Shown: positions 54,608 to 63,655, counted from the first letter of the stretch. The stretch: DNA of 64,000 nucleotides from Streptomyces sp. NBC_01707 (GCF_041438805.1 NZ_CP109190.1:930001-994000), one strand, 5' to 3'. Program-made: numbers and translations. The notes: generated by a model from the letters alone, not told the origin.

Positions 54608-55522
54608 TTACGGGAGGGGTGAGCCACCGGTGGCGTTGACGATCTCCGCGGTGATGTAGCCCGCTTCGGCGGAGGCGAGGAAGACGTAGGCAGGAGCCAT
54701 TTCTGCGGGCTGGGCCGGGCGGCCCAGTGGCGACTGCTTGCCGAATTCCTTGGTGTCCGGGAGGGTCGCGGGGATCAGGGGTGTCCAGACCGGCCCTGGG
54801 GCCACGGCGTTGACGCGGATGCCGTCGGCGGCGAGCATCTGGGCCAGCCCTTGGGTGAAGTTGGCGATGGCTCCCTTGGTCATGGCGTAGTCCAGCAGGT
54901 GCGGGCTGGGCTGGTACGCCTGGACCGAGGTGGTGTTGATGATGGAACCGCCCCGCGGAATGTGCGGTAGTGCCATCTTCGACAGCCAGAACATGCCGTA
55001 CAGGTTGGTGTGCACTACGCGATCGAACTGCTCGGTGGTGATCGCGGCGATTCCGTCCGGCTGTGACATCTGATAGGCAGCGTTGTTGACGAGAATGTCG
55101 ATGCGGCCCCACTCCTCCACCGCCCGTTCGACCAGCCGTCGGCACTGCTCCTCCTCCCGGATGTCACAGGGGACGGCCACAGCCGTGCGGCCCGCGTCCT
55201 GGACGAGGCGGGTGGTCTCCGCCGCCTCCTCGTCCTCCTCGGGCAAGTAGGTGAACAGCACGTCGGCGCCCTCCCGGGCGAAGGCCAGCGCGACAGCGCG
55301 CCCGATGCCCGAGTCGCCACCTGTCAGCACCGCCTTGCGGTCCTGGAGCCGTCCAGTCCCCCGGTAGGAGTCCTCACCATGATCCGGGGGCGGGTCCATG
55401 GGGCCGGTCCATCCGGGATGCTCCTGGTCCTGCTGCGGGAAGTCCGGCTCGGGTTGCCGGGGCTGAGAACGGGGTGTGTCGGGCAACGGATCGTCCTTCC
55501 TCTGCTGAACGGCTGTCCTCAT
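54608..55522 (-). CDS. General-stress-type SDR oxidoreductase (YghA/YhdF-like)
   Basis: A 304-residue classical SDR with the roughly 45-residue Pro/Gln-rich N-terminal arm typical of the YghA/glucose-dehydrogenase-like stress group (QPEPDFPQQDQEHPGWTGPM). AVLTGGDSGIGRAVALAFAR is the nucleotide loop, LVNNAAYQM the NNAA motif, SIINTTSVQA supplies the Ser, and YAMTKGAIANFTQGLA the Tyr-x3-Lys. The C-terminus VNATGG is intact. ATG 55522 has GGAGAGG upstream at a long spacing. Such genes are commonly induced by osmotic or oxidative stress; the substrate is unknown. Confidence 0.88.
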   Translation of the reverse strand: MRTAVQQRKDDPLPDTPRSQPRQPEPDFPQQDQEHPGWTGPMDPPPDHGEDSYRGTGRLQDRKAVLTGGDSGIGRAVALAFAREGADVLFTYLPEEDEEAAETTRLVQDAGRTAVAVPCDIREEEQCRRLVERAVEEWGRIDILVNNAAYQMSQPDGIAAITTEQFDRVVHTNLYGMFWLSKMALPHIPRGGSIINTTSVQAYQPSPHLLDYAMTKGAIANFTQGLAQMLAADGIRVNAVAPGPVWTPLIPATLPDTKEFGKQSPLGRPAQPAEMAPAYVFLASAEAGYITAEIVNATGGSPLP

Positions 55523-55844
55523 GCGGACTGGGCCTCTCCGGAGCGTCCTCACGCAAGCCCGTCCCGGTCGCTCTGCTCCGTGAAGAGCATTCTGTCCGCG
55601 TAGGGCGAAGTGCCCCCGATCGATTGATCCATTCGGGTTCTCCGGCGGTTGTTCTCTGATGTCCGAGTAGCTCTGTGTCTGCACGCCGGTCCGCGCAGCG
55701 TCAGTGTGTTTACGGGCAGGGGCATGGGTTACACACGTTTCTGGTTACTCACCGGCCGCCGGGCGCGCCGGCTGTCTGTTGGTACTGAGCCCGCGGGCCT
55801 CCTCATGGAGTCGGCGCAGGAAACCGTAGGAGAGTGAGTTCGGC
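55523..55844. other. Divergent promoter region with a SigB-like box
   Basis: Between the SDR gene and the FUSC remnant. GTTT (55708-55711), 14 bp, then GGGTTA (55726-55731) resembles the Streptomyces SigB-type GNNT-N14-16-GGGTA promoter, reading toward the FUSC gene. One mismatch in the -10; no transcription data. Confidence 0.35.
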
Positions 55845-56808
55845 ATGGCGGGTGGTGAGGCGGCCGCAAAAGGGTTGCCGCCGGGGCGGTTCGCGCGAGT
55901 TCGAGAGAGGTGTGGCCGGGCCTTCCGCTACGCGGGCTCCGAACGGCTCACCCTGCTGCTGATCGGCAAGAGCACGCTGGCTGCCATGCTCGCCTGGGTG
56001 GTCTCCTTCTATGGCCTCAATGCGCAGTCGCCGGCATTTGCGCCTTTCTCCGCAGTCATGATCATGCACGTCACCTGTCCATCGTGCAGTCCCTGCGTTA
56101 CGTCGGCGCGGTCGCGGCTGGGGTGGCCGTTCAGGCCGCGCTCGGCTTTCTCACTGGTCCGGATCTGCTGACGTTCGGGCTGGTCACGGTGATCGCGCTG
56201 TCGCTCGGCCGGTCGCGGGTGCTGGTGGCACAGGGTCCGCAGGTGGCCACCGCGGCGTTCTTCGCGTTCTCCACGTACAGCAGCGCCACCGACGACACGA
56301 CACGGATCCCGCAACTGGGACAGATCGTGCTGCTGGTCCTCATAGGCTGCGCCATCGGCACCGCGGTCAACGTCACCATCGCCCCCCGATGCGTTACCGC
56401 ACCGCGGAACACAGCGTCCGCGTCCTCGCCCGCACCCTCTACGACTTGACGTCCGACATACACCCCGCCCTGCGCGAGGGAACGCTGGACGTCGACACCA
56501 CCGCGCGCTGGCGCGAGCGCGCCGCCCGGACCGGCAGCCTCATCGCCCAGGCCAGGGCCGACCTCAACACCGCCGAGGAAAGCGTCCACTACAACCCCCG
56601 CCGGCTGCTGAAACGCTACCGTGACCACCTCGGCTGCCGGGGGCACCAGTCGGTACTCGATGCCCTAGAGCGGACCCTGTACCAACTGGCCTCCCTGACG
56701 CGGAGTCTCGACCAGTGGCGGGCCGAGGAGAACGACTACCGCTACGGGCCCTTCCTGGACCCGTACGCGGCCTTTTTGGAAGCCCTCTCGGAGATCGCCC
56801 TCGCCGCT
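55845..56808 (+). pseudogene. FUSC-family (aromatic acid exporter-like) membrane protein, frameshifted
   Basis: ATG 55845 (GGAGAG upstream) starts RERCGRAFRYAGSERLTLLL with TM helices, but the frame breaks near 56080. Coding resumes in another frame (IVQSLRYVGAVAAGVAVQAA, FGLVTVIALSLGRSRVLVAQ) and breaks again in the C6 run near 56380, resuming at MRYRTAEHSVRVLARTLYDL with long soluble helices. The end ALSEIALAAPE meets the inverted DUF3618 segment. An intact gene would encode a membrane exporter of about 400 residues; with two shifts and a truncated tail it is probably inactive unless the assembly has errors. Confidence 0.75.
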
Positions 56809-56809
56809 C

Positions 56810-56880
56810 CCGAGTGGTGTCGATCTGGGCCCTCATTTGGTCGGGTGACGTGCCCATTGCGCATCCTCCTTCAAGCTCTC
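56810..56880 (-). other. Inverted segment: SD, ATG and first codons of a DUF3618 gene on the wrong strand
   Basis: Read on the minus strand, AAGGAGGATGCGCA precedes ATGGGCACG at 56858, encoding MGTSPDQMRAQIDTTRE, the standard start of a Streptomyces DUF3618 protein. In the overlapping frame it encodes VESLKEDAQWARHPTK-stop, like the tail of the holin-type gene that usually precedes DUF3618. The rest of the DUF3618 gene (from LSESIDQLADR, about 56886) is on the + strand. So a piece of about 70 bp spanning the gene junction is inverted. Confidence 0.7.
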
Positions 56881-56885
56881 CACGG

Positions 56886-57501
56886 TCTTGTCGGAAAGCA
56901 TCGACCAGCTGGCAGACCGCGCCAGCCCCGGACAGATGGTGCGCCGCCGTAGGCAGCGGGTGCGCGGTGCGCTGTCGGGCCTTCGTGACCGCGTCATGGG
57001 GACCGTGGCCGACTCCACCGGGACCGTACACAGCAGGCCGCCGAGTCGGCGAAGGAGAGCACGGGCGAGGCCGCGGACACCGTGCGCCAGGCGGCCGGAC
57101 AGGTCGGCGATGCGGCCGGCTGGGTCAGTGAGGCAGTCGGTAGAGCGCCGGAGCAGGCCGTGCGGCAGACACAGGGCAATCCGCTGGGGGCTGGCTTGGT
57201 TGCTTTCGGTGCCGGACTGCTGGCCGCGTCCCTGCTGCCCACCTCGCAGGCCGAGGAGCAGGCAGCCACCCAGATTTCCGAAAGTGAGGCTGTCGAGCCG
57301 GTGAAGCAGGCGGCCCTGGAGTCGGCCCAGCATCTGAAGGAGGACGCCACGCAGTCCGCCGAGCAGGTCAAGAGCAGTGCCACGGACGCCGCCCGGACCA
57401 CCGGCGACCAGGCCCGCGACCGGGCCGGACAGGTCGGGGAACAGGCCCGCGAATCGGGCCAGCAGGTGGCCGACGAAGCCCGCGGACAGACCGGCATCTG
57501 A
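56886..57501 (+). pseudogene. DUF3618 stress protein, 5' end inverted, one frameshift
   Basis: The + frame resumes at LSESIDQLADRASPGQMVRR, RRQRVRGALSGLRDRVMGTV. A single-base loss near 57030 shifts it, after which QAAESAKESTGEAADTVRQA and a hydrophobic segment (GNPLGAGLVAFGAGLLAASL) follow, then a long Glu/Ala/Gln-rich tail (QHLKEDATQSAEQVKSSATD) to TGA 57501. The layout is that of membrane-anchored DUF3618 proteins with Lea-like tails, probably osmotic-stress related. Its start signals lie on the other strand. Confidence 0.75.
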
Positions 57502-57647
57502 ATCATGGAGAAGGCGGTGACTCATGCCGGCGCCCGAGGAGACGAGAGCGCTAGCATGCGTACCCAGCTGCAAAGCAGCCAGGACAAGGGCGGACTTGCC
57601 CCGCGACGGCGTCGAGCAGCGCGCCCGGGGTGGACCCGGGACCAAGA

Positions 57648-58076
57648 TCACCCTGCCAAGGGACCGCGGGCGCAGGATGGGCACAGTCCGCGGTAGGTGA
57701 TCTCGGCCTCGGACACCGCGAAGCCGAACCTTTCCTCCGTGGGGAGGTCGTCGAGCGGACTGCCTGTCGGGTGGACGTCGCGGATGGTGCCGCAGCCGGT
57801 GCACACCAGGTGCTGGTGCGGGCGGTGCGCGTTGGGGTCGTACCGCTTGGCGCGGCCGTCGGTGGAGACCTCGATGACCTCGCCCAGGGAGACCAGCTCG
57901 CCCAGAGCGTTGTAGACCGTCGCGCGGGAGATCTCGGGCAGCCGCTGCGCCGCCCGGGCGTGCACCTCGTCGGCCGTGAGGTGCACGTGGTCGCCGTCGA
58001 GGACCTCCGCAACGACGCGCCGCTGGGACGTCATCCGCCAGCCACGTCTTCGCAGTCGTTTCAACAGGTCACTCAT
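57648..58076 (-). CDS. Fur-family regulator, CatR/PerR-like
   Basis: A 142-residue Fur protein. The N-terminal winged helix runs GWRMTSQRRVVAEVLDGDHV, EVHARAAQRLPEISRATVYN, ALGELVSLGEVIEV, with the metal-site block YDPNAHRPHQHLVCTGCGTI. The structural zinc pairs are CTGC and CPSC. It is close to Streptomyces CatR, a peroxide-sensing repressor of catalase, but no catalase gene is in the window, so the target is elsewhere or autoregulation only. ATG 58076 fits the conserved start MSDLLKRLRRRGWRMT. Confidence 0.88.
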   Translation of the reverse strand: MSDLLKRLRRRGWRMTSQRRVVAEVLDGDHVHLTADEVHARAAQRLPEISRATVYNALGELVSLGEVIEVSTDGRAKRYDPNAHRPHQHLVCTGCGTIRDVHPTGSPLDDLPTEERFGFAVSEAEITYRGLCPSCARGPLAG

Positions 58077-58621
58077 ATCGGTTCACCTGTTCACTCGGTG
58101 GATATCTGGAGTTTAGCGATGACGCCCGTTTCTGAGCGAAAGCGAATCGGGACTCGGACTCTGTCCCCTGCACAAGCGGTGGGGCTGGGTAGGGCGGCGC
58201 ACGCCCGCCCGTGGTCAAGGCTCACAGCTCCATTACGCGCCCGCTTTGAACTTGAGTGCTTGTTACGCGCGGTTGTTGCTCAGCGTGTTCTCGTAGCGAT
58301 GCGGTCCGTGGTGCGCAAACATACGGACGCCGACATCCGGCACGATCGTCGGCGTCGCAGTTCCGGCCGACCGGCTCCATGCGCACAACAGCTAGAACGC
58401 GGTCGCAGTGGTCGACACCAGCAAAGGCAAGCAACATCAAGAGCAGGCAAGACAGCAGAAGGAAAACCGAGACAGGGAGAAGGACAGAAGTGTCCGGCAG
58501 CAGCGAGCCGGGACTGGTGGCCCTATCAGCCGGACCTCAGGTTCTCCACCAGCAATCTCCCCAGTCAGTGTGGTTCCGTCAGTGGCGCGGCTCGCTCGGA
58601 CGTTGAGAAGGGTGTTCGTCG
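58077..58621. other. Intergenic stretch with doubtful small frame
   Basis: Holds the promoter of the Fur gene and that of the SpoIIE gene. A + frame from 58408 encodes a hydrophilic stretch (VDTSKGKQHQEQARQQKENR) that is repetitive and Gln/Arg-rich; it lacks a good ribosome-binding site and is not called. Confidence 0.45.
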
Positions 58622-59932
58622 ATGGACAGCGTGGAAGCTGCGCGTGCACGGGTGCTGGCGGAGCTGATCGCTGCGAGTCATCTGATGACTTTGGAGCAGC
58701 TGCCTGGCACGGTGGCGTCGCACGCTGCCGGGGTGGGCTGGCCTCAGGTGCTGATCTATCTGGCCGATCTGCAACAGGTTCGGCTGTACCTGCTGCACGG
58801 CAGCATCGACGTCAGCCCCGGTGGCGCCGACGTGCCGACTGAGTTGTCCGTTGAAGGGACCGTGGCAGGGCGGGCCTTCCAACTGGGGAAGGCCTTTCCG
58901 GCCTCCGCCTCTGCGAAGGGCCAGTGGTGGGTCCCGCTGCTGGACGGCACCGAGCGTCTTGGTGTGCTCCGGGTCGGCGTTCCAGGCGCACAGGTCGAGG
59001 CGGACGAGGATCTGAACAAGCTCGCCGGATTGGTCGCCCTCCTTCTGGTGAGCAAGCGTGACACGAGCGACTCGTACTCCCAGTTGGTCCGCCGCCGGAG
59101 GATGGATGTATCCGCCGAGATGGAATGGCAGCTGATGCCGCCGCGGACTTTCGCCACAGACCGTGTTTTGATCAGCGCAATTATGGAACCGGCCTACCAA
59201 GTCAGCGGAGATGTTTTCGACTACGCCCTGACCGGGGAGACCGTTCATCTGTCTGTCTTCGACGCCATGGGACACGACACCGCCGCCGGAGTGACCGCAA
59301 ACCTCGCGTTGGCAGCCGCTCGCAATCACCGCCGTCAGGGCGCTGACCTTCTGCAGACAGCGGAAGGCGTCGGTGAGATCCTGACCGAGCAATTTGCGGG
59401 CAACCGCTACGCCACGGGCATCTTGGCCGACCTTCACCTGGCCACCGGCATGCTGACCTGGACGAACTACGGCCACCACCCCCCGGTCATCATCCGCGGC
59501 AACCGTACGGTCGTGCACCTGTCCTGCTCGCCCGCTCCTCCCATGGGAACCGGGCTGGGCCAGCCCGGCACCCTACGCCGCGACCAGCTCGAACCCCGGG
59601 ACCGCCTGCTGCTCTACACCGACGGCATCACCGAAGCGCGCAACCGAGAGGGACAGGAATTCGGCCTGCACGGCCTGACCGACTTCCTCATTCGTCACCA
59701 CGCCGACGACCTCCCCGTCCCAGAAACCCTGCGCCGGCTGATCGGGCACCACCTGGCCTACCACCACGGCCGCCTCAACGACGACGCCACCGTGATGCTC
59801 GTGGAATGGCACGGCCCAACCCCCTACCGACCCGGCCAGCTGCAGGCACTCGCGGGCCTGCCCCCGTCCACCGCCCCGGAGACCATTTCCTCCGCGTGGG
59901 CCCAACAGCCCGCTGACGACGACGGCCCCTGA
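58622..59932 (+). CDS. GAF-SpoIIE (PP2C-type) serine phosphatase
   Basis: A 436-residue protein. An N-terminal GAF-like sensor spans about 1-155 (LEQLPGTVASHAAGVGWPQV, LGVLRVGVPGAQVEADEDLN). The SpoIIE/PP2C catalytic domain includes ISAIMEPAYQVSGDVFDYAL (metal Asp), LSVFDAMGHDTAAGVTANLA (metal Asp-Gly region with DAMGHD), RDRLLLYTDGITEARNREGQ and LNDDATVMLVEW (last Asp). Such enzymes dephosphorylate anti-sigma-factor antagonists in the SigB-like stress networks of Streptomyces. ATG 58622 follows GAGAAGGG. An IS630 scrap abuts the stop. Confidence 0.9.
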   Translation: MDSVEAARARVLAELIAASHLMTLEQLPGTVASHAAGVGWPQVLIYLADLQQVRLYLLHGSIDVSPGGADVPTELSVEGTVAGRAFQLGKAFPASASAKGQWWVPLLDGTERLGVLRVGVPGAQVEADEDLNKLAGLVALLLVSKRDTSDSYSQLVRRRRMDVSAEMEWQLMPPRTFATDRVLISAIMEPAYQVSGDVFDYALTGETVHLSVFDAMGHDTAAGVTANLALAAARNHRRQGADLLQTAEGVGEILTEQFAGNRYATGILADLHLATGMLTWTNYGHHPPVIIRGNRTVVHLSCSPAPPMGTGLGQPGTLRRDQLEPRDRLLLYTDGITEARNREGQEFGLHGLTDFLIRHHADDLPVPETLRRLIGHHLAYHHGRLNDDATVMLVEWHGPTPYRPGQLQALAGLPPSTAPETISSAWAQQPADDDGP

Positions 59933-59937
59933 AGGAA

Positions 59938-60300
59938 GCAAAGCCCTGCTCCAAGTTCCTGGAGTTCTGTCGCCTCCGACGCTCCCTCCGCCCGGCCCAG
60001 AAACGCATCGCGATCGTGTGCGACAACTACTCCCCGCACCTGACCACCAAGCGATGCCGCCGGGTCGCGGACCGGGCCGAGGCCAACAGCGTCGAGATCG
60101 CCTACACCCCGACCGACCACTCCTGGCTCAACCGGGTCGAAGCCCACTTCACGGCCCTGCGCCACCTCGCCCTGGAGAACGCCGACCAGCCCAGCCACAA
60201 GGCGCAGGGCAGCAGGATTCGCCGCTACATCACCTGGCGAAACGAGCACGCCAGTGACGAGCGTCTACGCGAGGTGGTGAGCCCTGCGATCGTCGCTTGA
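59938..60300 (+). pseudogene. IS630-family transposase, C-terminal remnant
   Basis: The frame opens KPCSKFLEFCRLRRSLRPAQ, contains IVCDNYSPHLTTKRCRRVAD (catalytic Asp) and YTPTDHSWLNRVEAHFTALR (catalytic Glu, usually SWLNRIE), ending REVVSPAIVA. The first two thirds of the gene are missing. It starts 5 bp after the SpoIIE stop codon. Confidence 0.85.
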
Positions 60301-60331
60301 TGCGGCACCAGTAGGGCGCCGGTCTTACCGA

Positions 60332-60853
60332 TCACGCTCCGGACGTCTCCGGTTGAAGGAGTTCGAGGAGAGAGGTGCGGTGCACGCTGCCGACCGATGC
60401 AAGCAGGTCAGGGTGGCGCAGCAACGGCGCGGCGTTGTGGTCGCGCGGGCTGGGGAGGGTCAGTCGACGCATATCCCCCGCGGTGCCGGCACCGTGTTCT
60501 GTGGCCGAGAGGGCGGTTTCCGCGGCGGTGGCGAGGGCGGGATCGGCGAGCAGATTTGCCGCCCAGCTGACGACGGTTTCGTCGACCCAGGTACGCCAAG
60601 CGTGTTCTGGCTCTCCCAGATGGTGCTGGTCGGCTCCGGTGAGTGTGTCCAGCTGGCCAGAGCCTCCGGGGCCGAGGAGGTTCAGCAATTCGACATCGAA
60701 CGTCGTGGGGTAGCGCAACGAGGCGGCGAGGGTGGCCGCCTGCCGCGCCTGGGCTTCGGCCAGCGCGTAGTTCATGGCGCCAACGGCTGCCGGGTAGGCG
60801 GTCAGCAGCCAGCGTGTGGCGGCGGCTATGACTGGCGAGAGATCACTGGGCAT
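60332..60853 (-). CDS. Hypothetical helical protein, 173 aa
   Basis: ATG 60853 starts a helical Ala/Leu-rich protein (AAATRWLLTAYPAAVGAMNY, AQARQAATLAASLRYPTTFD, WRTWVDETVVSWAANLLADP). No family recognised, no signal peptide. The single coherent minus frame between the IS630 scrap and the hemerythrin gene supports it as real. Confidence 0.6.
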   Translation of the reverse strand: MPSDLSPVIAAATRWLLTAYPAAVGAMNYALAEAQARQAATLAASLRYPTTFDVELLNLLGPGGSGQLDTLTGADQHHLGEPEHAWRTWVDETVVSWAANLLADPALATAAETALSATEHGAGTAGDMRRLTLPSPRDHNAAPLLRHPDLLASVGSVHRTSLLELLQPETSGA

Positions 60854-61010
60854 GTGAACCGTCTTTCACGCGCGCCCGGTGACCATCTGGCGTGCATGAG
60901 CTCCGGCCGCGCTGTCGCACGTAGCTCGTCAGCTTAAGCCGCCCTCCCCGGGCTGTGACAAGGAGCTGCGTCACAGCCCGGGGCAGAGCGGGCCGGCCGG
61001 GATTCCCGGA

Positions 61011-61571
61011 TCAGGACTTGCCGCGGCCGCTTACGAAGTCGCGCACGCGATCCACCATCCCCACCCCTGGCGCGAGCACCTTGTTGGCAGGCGGCGTGTC
61101 CGGTGCGGAAGGATGCGGCCGCGTGGGGGCCATGGCCTTGGCCCGGCGGACCTTGTCACCCAGGTCGTCCAGCGCTTCACTCGTACACGCCTGGCGCAAC
61201 CGCGGGAACAGCTGCCCTTCCTCGTCCCGGATGTGTGCGCTGACGTCCTCCATCAGCTTCGCCAGCGTGGGGTGGAACTGTGCGTCGTCGACCCGCATCC
61301 GCTCCAGCTCCTTCATGAGTTTCTCGGCCTCAGCGTGCTCCTCGATCTCCTTGTCTGCGAGTTCCGCACCGCCCTCGACGTGCTCACGGACGGCCGGATA
61401 TAGGTACTGCTCCTCCGCGACCGAGTGGCGCACGAGCTCGATGGTGACCTCGTCCACCAGCCCACGCAGGTCACTGTCCCCGGTAGGCAGCGCCTCGATC
61501 CGGGAGAAGAGCTGCTCCACCTCCCGGTGATCGGCCATAAGCTCCTCGATTACATTTCCGCCATGCCCCAT
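61011..61571 (-). CDS. Hemerythrin HHE-domain protein, 186 aa
   Basis: ATG 61571 (AGAGGA upstream) opens MGHGGNVIEELMADHREVEQ. The HHE cation-binding di-iron ligands are in MADHREVEQLF, LVRHSVAEEQYLYPAVREHV and IEEHAEAEKLMKELER, with a final HIRDEEGQLFPRLRQ. The C-terminal 50 residues are a basic, Pro-rich tail ending RVRDFVSGRGKS. Such proteins are oxygen, NO or redox-responsive and often SigB-controlled in actinobacteria. The first 30 residues are nearly duplicated in the chimeric remnant at 42887. Confidence 0.9.
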   Translation of the reverse strand: MGHGGNVIEELMADHREVEQLFSRIEALPTGDSDLRGLVDEVTIELVRHSVAEEQYLYPAVREHVEGGAELADKEIEEHAEAEKLMKELERMRVDDAQFHPTLAKLMEDVSAHIRDEEGQLFPRLRQACTSEALDDLGDKVRRAKAMAPTRPHPSAPDTPPANKVLAPGVGMVDRVRDFVSGRGKS

Positions 61572-62539
61572 GCCCACATTCCTCTCGCATCGTCCAGTGC
61601 AATGGCCGAAGCTGCCCGGCCACGCCTGATGGGTTCCCTTTTGGCTGTCCGCTGACGTGACGTCCTGGGCAGGCCACCCGCCTGGCGGCACCCCACGGCG
61701 CAGGCACGGACAATCGGCAGGTCCCGCCGGGAGTCCGCCCCGGTCTTACGCTGCTTCGTAGCGGTGGGCTCGGCCTACCGCGCCATTCGATCCAGCGGGG
61801 GCGTCGAGGCCTTCCAGACGTGATGCGCTCCCGCCGGTTTTGTCGGCGGTCACGAAACCCTCCACGAAACCCGCTGCCCCGTTCCGGCTACGGACAGGGC
61901 AGGGGCACCTTCGTATGTCAGGGCCTTGGACATCCATCTGGCCGATAGGGGTTTTGGGCGGGAGTGTGCGAGCTGGTTAGCTTCCGCATGCCACCCGGGC
62001 GCAGCCTCCCCGACCAGTGGGGCTGCGGCCTGGCGGCAATCCGCCCCCTTGGGGAGGGGGCGGATTCAACATCCATGGCGCGCCATCGCGGCTCGCTGCC
62101 TCTCTCGAGCTCCGTAGTAGGAAGTGAAGCCCGGTTCTATGCCGCTTCGTACCGGTGCGCTTGGCGTCGCGGCATTCCATCCAGCGCGGATCGTCGAGAC
62201 AAGGCTCGGTGTCACAGATTCCGGCCCGCCGGAGACGCTCGATCAGGTCGTGACACGCGATAGCCGGATTCTACAGAGCAGTACGCGACTATCGGGGCAC
62301 CCACGATGCGTCCGGGGTGCGCTCGCTCGGCTGCGGGTGGCATCACCGGGCCCCCGGGATGCCCGTCGGAGACGCTGACCAGAGGCCCGACCCTCGGCCC
62401 GGCGCGCAAAGCCCGGCCGACTCCACGCAACTTCTAGAGTGCAGGAACAGTATAAATCGGACATCTGTTCGATTTTGATGACTGTGGTCGAGCTCCCGCC
62501 GCTCAGCCAGGGGGTCGGGGCATAATGCGCTCGTTTGCG
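61572..62539. other. About 1 kb without a gene; two diverged direct repeats and a GC-rich hairpin
   Basis: A unit of about 61 bp at 61746-61808 (core GCTTCGTAGCGG ... TCCAGCG ... GTCGAG) recurs diverged at 62138-62198 in the same orientation. Between them, near 62039-62067, AATCCGCCCCC and GGGGGCGGATT form a hairpin like the one at 22858-22885. No supported coding frame. Confidence 0.5.
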
Positions 62540-62716
62540 CTAATCCGGCGGCTCTTGCGGCAGGGGTCGATCTTGGGTCCCACGCCTCCGCTCCTTGATC
62601 TCATCTCCGGCGCGCTTGGCCGTCCCCTCGGCTTCCTCGCGTCGGCCACCAGCCATCTTGCCTGTGGCTTCCTTCGCCTGACCTGTGAGTTTGTCCTTGC
62701 CGCTCCGCCGCGTCAT
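62540..62716 (-). CDS. csbD: CsbD-family small stress protein, 58 aa
   Basis: This short gene has a perfect GAGGAG ribosome-binding site 6 nt before ATG 62716. The product begins MTRRSGKDKLTGQAKEATGK, continues MAGGRREEAEGTAKRAGDEI and ends with a Pro-rich tail and TAG at 62540-62542. KDKLTGQAKEATGK is the CsbD signature (usually D/GKxxQxKGxxKExxGKxxG). CsbD proteins are abundant, SigB-dependent general stress proteins of unknown activity. Short-frame filters miss it because of its length. Confidence 0.82.
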   Translation of the reverse strand: MTRRSGKDKLTGQAKEATGKMAGGRREEAEGTAKRAGDEIKERRRGTQDRPLPQEPPD

Positions 62717-62879
62717 AACGGCTCCTCGCGTGGACGAATTCTTGCCCTCCCGAACCAGGAAACCTCAGGCCGGGTCGCTTTGTGTGAGAGGCAGCAAGAG
62801 GGTGGATGCGCCTGCCGCGCAAGCGCTGGAGGACCGGTCTGCGACGCCGTACAGACAGCTGCGAGCCACCAGGGGGCCT

Positions 62880-63214
62880 GACCCTGGCTGGTCAGGCGAG
62901 CAGGGCGCCGCTGGGTACTGCTCAATCACGCCAGGCACCTCCTCCCGAAGGGTCTGACAGCAGCCGCGCGTGGGACAGATCAGCCGCCGCACCTTCACTC
63001 GGTCCACCACCCGGTCCACCGGCGTATCGGCCACGGTCCGTAAGCGATAGACATCCACACGCACGGACGGTGCCCTCGCAGACCGTGCAGGCAGCCGCCC
63101 CTTGCGGCGTCCAACCCTCACCCGGATCCTCGGCCCGTCGCCGACGAAGTTCTCGATGACCAACGGCGAAATCCCTGAAATCACCGCATTTACAAGGTCG
63201 TTGACATCCCTCAC
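62880..63214 (-). pseudogene. ISL3-family transposase, N-terminal remnant
   Basis: ATG 63214 starts an ISL3-like N-terminus: SGISPLVIENFVGDGPRIRV, then YRLRTVADTPVDRVVDRVKV and RRLICPTRGCCQTLREEVPG, the zinc-ribbon region before the catalytic domain. The first CxxC of the ribbon is absent (replaced by ARSARAPS). After about 62890 the frame breaks (RRPARLTSQ in another frame) and no DDE domain follows. Confidence 0.75.
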
Positions 63215-63475
63215 GAAATGTCAACGACAAGGCAGCACGCACCGCCAACACCGGAAGTGAGACAAGGCCGTTCATTTGGCAGACCCCAGACAGCTAAGGC
63301 CTCCCGCTCCCTGACGGGTGTGGCCCATGCCCTGCGGCGCCTCCGCTTCTGGAAGCGAGGAGGGGGTGAACCCGACACGTCTCAGTGGACGCTGCCTGAA
63401 CGCTTGATCGGCTACATGGCACTGTTCCGGGCAGGCGGCGTTCTGTGGCTTCGCTTTCGAAGGAGGACAGGTTCG

Positions 63476-63655
63476 ATGAGAACGCAGGACAAGGCGGGCG
63501 ACGTGAAGCAGGCCCTTGAAGCTGAAGAACGCCTTCGAACACTGACATGGTTGCCCAACAGAGGGCCGCAGCCTCTTCGAGCGCTGCGGCCCTCTGTTTT
63601 GTGCAAGTTGCTTTACCGAGGGAGGGTTTCGCCCGGACCGGACCGTATCGGGTAG
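63476..63655 (+). CDS. Possible small ORF with strong ribosome-binding site
   Basis: ATG 63476 is preceded by AAGGAGGA at an ideal distance and encodes MRTQDKAGDVKQALEAEERL, RTLTWLPN before running into the terminator stem at 63558-63597. The product would be a short helical peptide plus readthrough tail. Either a genuine mini-gene interrupted by the terminator sequence or a leftover 5' end; no homology recognised. Confidence 0.3.
   Translation: MRTQDKAGDVKQALEAEERLRTLTWLPNRGPQPLRALRPSVLCKLLYRGRVSPGPDRIG
63558..63597. terminator. Strong intrinsic terminator
   Basis: A perfect 15-bp stem (ACAGAGGGCCGCAGC / GCTGCGGCCCTCTGT) with a 10-nt loop, followed by TTT on the + strand. One of the best terminators in the window; it would stop + transcription from the small frame at 63476. 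Confidence 0.88.

Noticed and set aside
58408..58600. Small Gln/Arg-rich frame as a stress protein gene
   Set aside because: No ribosome-binding site and the frame runs on into the SpoIIE gene in a different phase.
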